From Zoogloeaceae bacterium (lineage in GTDB: Bacteria; Pseudomonadota; Gammaproteobacteria; Burkholderiales; Rhodocyclaceae): a stretch of DNA of 8,735 nucleotides. Of this stretch, positions 6,648-8,735 are shown in pieces. A model generated the notes under the pieces. It made no database searches, was not told where the DNA came from, and saw nothing but the letters and a program-made list of their open reading frames with translations. The stretch lies in assembly GCA_031282665.1 (NCBI GenBank), contig JAITDH010000084.1:1-8735 (forward strand). Reading direction: 5' to 3'. Position numbers and translations under genes: made by a program. Numbering within the stretch: position 1 is the stretch's first letter; every line of letters begins with the position of its first letter.

Positions 6648-8436
6648 GCAATATGTAGGAGGGGGCAAGCGAAGCCTCCGCCCCCGGCAGCCAATCCTTC
6701 AAAGCGGCAAAATCACCATCCAGGCCGGGATCGCGGATGACCACCGGGCGCAGGAAAATCACCAGTTCCGATTTCTGCGCCGCCTCGTTGCGCGAGGTGA
6801 ACGCCTCCCCGACGAGAGGCACCCGCCCGACAAGCGGAACCCGCCCGGACTGGCGATCCACGCGATCCTCCATCAATCCGCCGAGCACGGCGATTTCCCC
6901 GCTCGACAGGCGCAGGACGGATTCGATCTCGCGGGTGCGGATCTGCGGAATTTCATTGCTGACATGGGCGGGAATATCCGGATTGGGATCCTTGACCATG
7001 CCCGCGATGCTGGAAATGGTCGGCCGCACGTTCAGGATCACCGTGTCATTGTCGCCGATCTGCGGCGTGACCGTCATGACCAGGCCCACCGACACGGTTT
7101 GCGGCGTGGAACTATAGGCGACGATGGGATTGCTGTTGCTGTTGCCCGCCGTCACGTCCGCCTTGATGGTGAAATAGACCACGTTCTCCACCACCTTCAA
7201 CAATGCCGTCTGGTTGTTCAACACGGAAAGCCGCGGACTGGAAAGCACCTTCGTCGTGCCGAAGGACTCCAGCAGATTCAGGGTCAGCGTCAGCGGATTG
7301 CCGCGGCTTCCCATGCGGGTGAAATCGAGCACGAACGGCGTCATCGCGGGCGCCGTCCCGGTCGCCATGCTGGTCGGCGAAACGCTGAAAATCTTGTTCC
7401 CCTCCGCCCAGACCCGGCTCCACTCGATACCCTGCCGGTAGCCGTCGCTCAACGCCACCTCGACGATGGTCGCCTCGATCATCACCTGCCGTCGCGCCGC
7501 GCTGGCGACGCGCTCGATAAACTCCTGCACCCGCTCGTGCTGCCGGGTGGTGGCGCGCACCGTGATGACCCCCGTTTCCGGATGCAGGATGACGGCCGCC
7601 GCTTCGCGGAAATGCGGCAGGCCGGAATGCGCCGCTTGATTGCGTTCATTTCCACCACTGCGTTTTTTATTGCCATTGACATTGCCGCCGTTGCCATCCG
7701 CCGCCGCGCCATCCTCCTCGACGCGGGCGGAAAAAGCCTCGCCCGCCGGCAGGATTTTGTCCGTCTCGCGCAGGATGTCCTGGATATTCCTTTCCAGCGA
7801 TTCCCAGAAACGGTTGTGGGAAAGGTTTTCCACCCGGGTCGAGGAGACGTTGCCGCTGCCCAGGGCGGAAACCACGTTCTCATAACCCTCGTAGCCCGCG
7901 CCGCTGGCGCCGGAAGCGATCTGCGTGCTGGTCGCCACCGCGCCGCTCACCATGCGCTCCATATTCACATAGTCGATCTTGTAGTGGCGCAGGAATGGCG
8001 TGTCCGGCATGACCGCCAGATTTTCCCCGTTCAACTCGAAGCGCATGTCCACCTGGCGGGAGATGCGCGCCAGGATCTGCGGCAGGGTCTGCCGGATGGC
8101 GTTCATGGTGACATACCCGGAAAGGCCGGGATGGATGTCGATATTGAGTTTCGCGTCCCGCGCCAGGGCAAAGAGAAGATCCCGTACCAGCACCTCGTGC
8201 GCCACCACGCTGAATTTTTCCGTCATCACCGGGGAGACCGCCGCGACAACGGGCGGCGCATAGGAATACGGCACGGGACGGGGAATCCCCGCTGGCGCTT
8301 CACTGCTTTCCGTCCGCACCTCGGCATGCAGATGTCCCTGCAAGGAAGCCTGCCGCGCCCCCGTCCCGCAGGCCGACAGCAATACGACCAACACGCAGGC
8401 CAGCACCCGGGCGGAAGAAGTGGATTTCAGCAGCAT
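6643..8436 (-). CDS. mshL: Lipoprotein secretin MshL
   Basis: This 597-residue protein forms the outer-membrane ring through which the pilus emerges. The N-terminus is a lipoprotein signal: a basic MLLKSTSSAR, a hydrophobic core and the lipobox LSAC, with C23 as the lipidated residue. A secretin/TonB short N-domain lies at about 84-142. The next region (150-330) holds the Asn-rich stretches typical of MshL and an N1-like piece (ILHPETGVITVRATTRQHERVQEFIERV). It is interrupted by a Gly/Asn-rich insertion at about 247-267. The secretin core runs from about 315 to 567, with the motif VLSSPRLSVLNNQTALLKV at 397-415, the gate region around RTREIESVLRL (500-510), RVPLVGRVPLVGEAF (532-546) and the closing strand ELVIFLRPVVI (557-567). 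ATG 8436 is chosen because AGGTG lies 6 nt upstream. A TTG one codon earlier is possible but less likely. It is the first gene of the operon. Confidence 0.95.
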   Translation of the reverse strand: MLLKSTSSARVLACVLVVLLSACGTGARQASLQGHLHAEVRTESSEAPAGIPRPVPYSYAPPVVAAVSPVMTEKFSVVAHEVLVRDLLFALARDAKLNIDIHPGLSGYVTMNAIRQTLPQILARISRQVDMRFELNGENLAVMPDTPFLRHYKIDYVNMERMVSGAVATSTQIASGASGAGYEGYENVVSALGSGNVSSTRVENLSHNRFWESLERNIQDILRETDKILPAGEAFSARVEEDGAAADGNGGNVNGNKKRSGGNERNQAAHSGLPHFREAAAVILHPETGVITVRATTRQHERVQEFIERVASAARRQVMIEATIVEVALSDGYRQGIEWSRVWAEGNKIFSVSPTSMATGTAPAMTPFVLDFTRMGSRGNPLTLTLNLLESFGTTKVLSSPRLSVLNNQTALLKVVENVVYFTIKADVTAGNSNSNPIVAYSSTPQTVSVGLVMTVTPQIGDNDTVILNVRPTISSIAGMVKDPNPDIPAHVSNEIPQIRTREIESVLRLSSGEIAVLGGLMEDRVDRQSGRVPLVGRVPLVGEAFTSRNEAAQKSELVIFLRPVVIRDPGLDGDFAALKDWLPGAEASLAPSYILQ

Positions 8437-8440
8437 CAAT

Positions 8441-8446
8441 CACCTG
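8441..8446 (-). promoter_or_regulatory. Ribosome binding site of mshL (CAGGTG)
   Basis: AGG on the minus strand is 6 nt from the ATG at 8436, which favours this start over the TTG at 8439. Confidence 0.55.
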
Positions 8447-8490
8447 TTTGGGCAAGGAAAGACAGAAAAACGCCAGTCGCGTAAAATGAT

Positions 8491-8515
8491 TTCCAAAAGG
8501 AATATCCAGGCTGGA
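8491..8515. repeat. Two small adjacent inverted repeats in the operon leader
   Basis: TTCC-AAAA-GGAA (8491-8502) and TCCAG-G-CTGGA (8505-8515) lie side by side between the promoter candidate and the mshL start. They could be an operator or a leader hairpin. Both are short enough to occur by chance, and no known regulator site is recognised. Confidence 0.3.
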
Positions 8516-8542
8516 ATTTAGCACAAGACGTGGAAGATGCAA
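8515..8542 (-). promoter_or_regulatory. Weak sigma-70-like promoter candidate for the pilus operon
   Basis: On the minus strand, TTGCAT (8537-8542) and TAAATT (8515-8520) are separated by 16 nt. TGC precedes the -10 element, giving an extended -10 (TGCTAAATT). Agreement with consensus is 3/6 and 4/6. It would give a leader of about 70 nt before mshL. The surrounding DNA is AT-richer than the coding region, as expected for a promoter. I saw no convincing sigma-54 site. Confidence 0.3.
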
Positions 8543-8564
8543 AGCAATTTGTATATGAGGTATT

Positions 8565-8673
8565 GGTTTCGTAGGTTGGAAAGCCGAAGGCGTAAAATCA
8601 AGGAACAGCGGCGCTTCGCGCCGACAATGAAGGATTGTCGGATTACGCCTTCGGCTCATCCACCTACGAAACC
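8565..8673. repeat. 109-bp palindromic repeat element with nested hairpins
   Basis: The 31-base arms 8565-8595 and 8643-8673 are inverted copies. Twelve outer pairs (GGTTTCGTAGGT with ACCTACGAAACC) and fourteen inner pairs (AGCCGAAGGCGTAA with TTACGCCTTCGGCT) flank a five-base, mostly mismatched bulge. Inside the arms are two further hairpins: CGGCGC-TTC-GCGCCG at 8609-8623 and CCGACAAT-GAAGG-ATTGTCGG at 8621-8641. They share three bases, so they compete in part. The arm sequence resembles the CGTAGG-TGGAT-AGCCGAAGGCGTAATCC type of dispersed intergenic palindromes seen in many beta- and gammaproteobacteria (from memory; not searched). A non-autonomous REP/MITE-like element is the likeliest identity. 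No obvious target-site duplication was seen. Confidence 0.75.
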
Positions 8674-8735
8674 GACGCCACGTCCCCGCCCTCTGCAGGG
8701 CAATCGCATTTAAGAAACAGGCACAAAACCGAGGA
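8674..8735 (+). other. Non-coding right edge, possible leader of a gene beyond the window
   Basis: No gene is visible here. The DNA becomes A-rich (GAAACAGGCACAAAACC) and ends in GAGGA at 8731-8735, which could be the ribosome binding site of a plus-strand gene starting just outside the window. If so, that gene is divergent from the pilus operon. This is suggestive only. Confidence 0.2.

Noticed and set aside
6820..6850. Short duplication in mshL (VPLVG twice) as an artefact or recent duplication
   Set aside because: The secretin family signature itself has this two-part Pro/Gly pattern at this point, so the repetition is expected.
5752..8484. 910-residue open frame on the plus strand
   Set aside because: It is exactly antisense to mshL and the TPR gene, which have clear family motifs. 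Its translation is rich in Arg, Gln, His and Gly with no recognisable domain. Long antisense frames are expected in GC-rich coding DNA.
8300..8659. 119-residue open frame on the minus strand across the operon leader and palindrome
   Set aside because: It overlaps the mshL signal-peptide region in another frame, reads through part of the palindromic repeat, and has no family features.

Overview
The window is GC-rich (the 8440-8735 flank looks clearly lower in GC). It is dominated by one minus-strand operon encoding the machinery of an MSHA-type (type IVa-like) pilus or a closely related secretion apparatus. The secretin, ATPase and platform protein read like betaproteobacterial MSHA-type homologues. 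A betaproteobacterium is therefore the best guess (inference; a gammaproteobacterium is not excluded).

Layout from left to right. Positions 1-345 (+) hold the 3' end of a small SnoaL/NTF2-like protein gene that runs off the left edge. Positions 346-395 form a convergent intergenic gap with a GC-rich hairpin. The rest to 8436 is a tight minus-strand operon, read from right to left: lipoprotein secretin (mshL, 8436-6643), membrane-anchored TPR protein (mshN position, 6633-5626), assembly ATPase (mshE, 5629-3908), inner-membrane platform protein (mshG, 3905-2712), a bitopic GspL/MshI-like protein (2725-1325) and a PilO/MshJ-like protein with an added C-terminal domain (1328-396). Junctions are +9 nt, a 4-base ATGA overlap, +2 nt, a 14-base overlap and a 4-base ATGA overlap, so translation is probably coupled along the whole operon. 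Positions 8437-8735 are non-coding: the operon leader, a weak promoter candidate, small inverted repeats and a 109-bp palindromic repeat element.

Together the genes cover most of a pilus assembly machine. The secretin forms the outer-membrane pore, and the TPR protein spans the periplasm from an inner-membrane anchor. The MshI- and MshJ-like proteins form the inner-membrane alignment complex. MshE powers polymerisation through MshG, and its N-terminal MshEN domain suggests control by cyclic di-GMP. No pilin, prepilin peptidase or MshM-type ATPase lies in the window. The TPR protein also lacks the short cytoplasmic leader expected before its membrane anchor. I found no CRISPR array, transposase, tRNA or rRNA. 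The most unusual points are the composite last gene, whose tail reads through a 7-bp tandem repeat, the MshM-less and leaderless arrangement, and the large palindromic element upstream of the operon.
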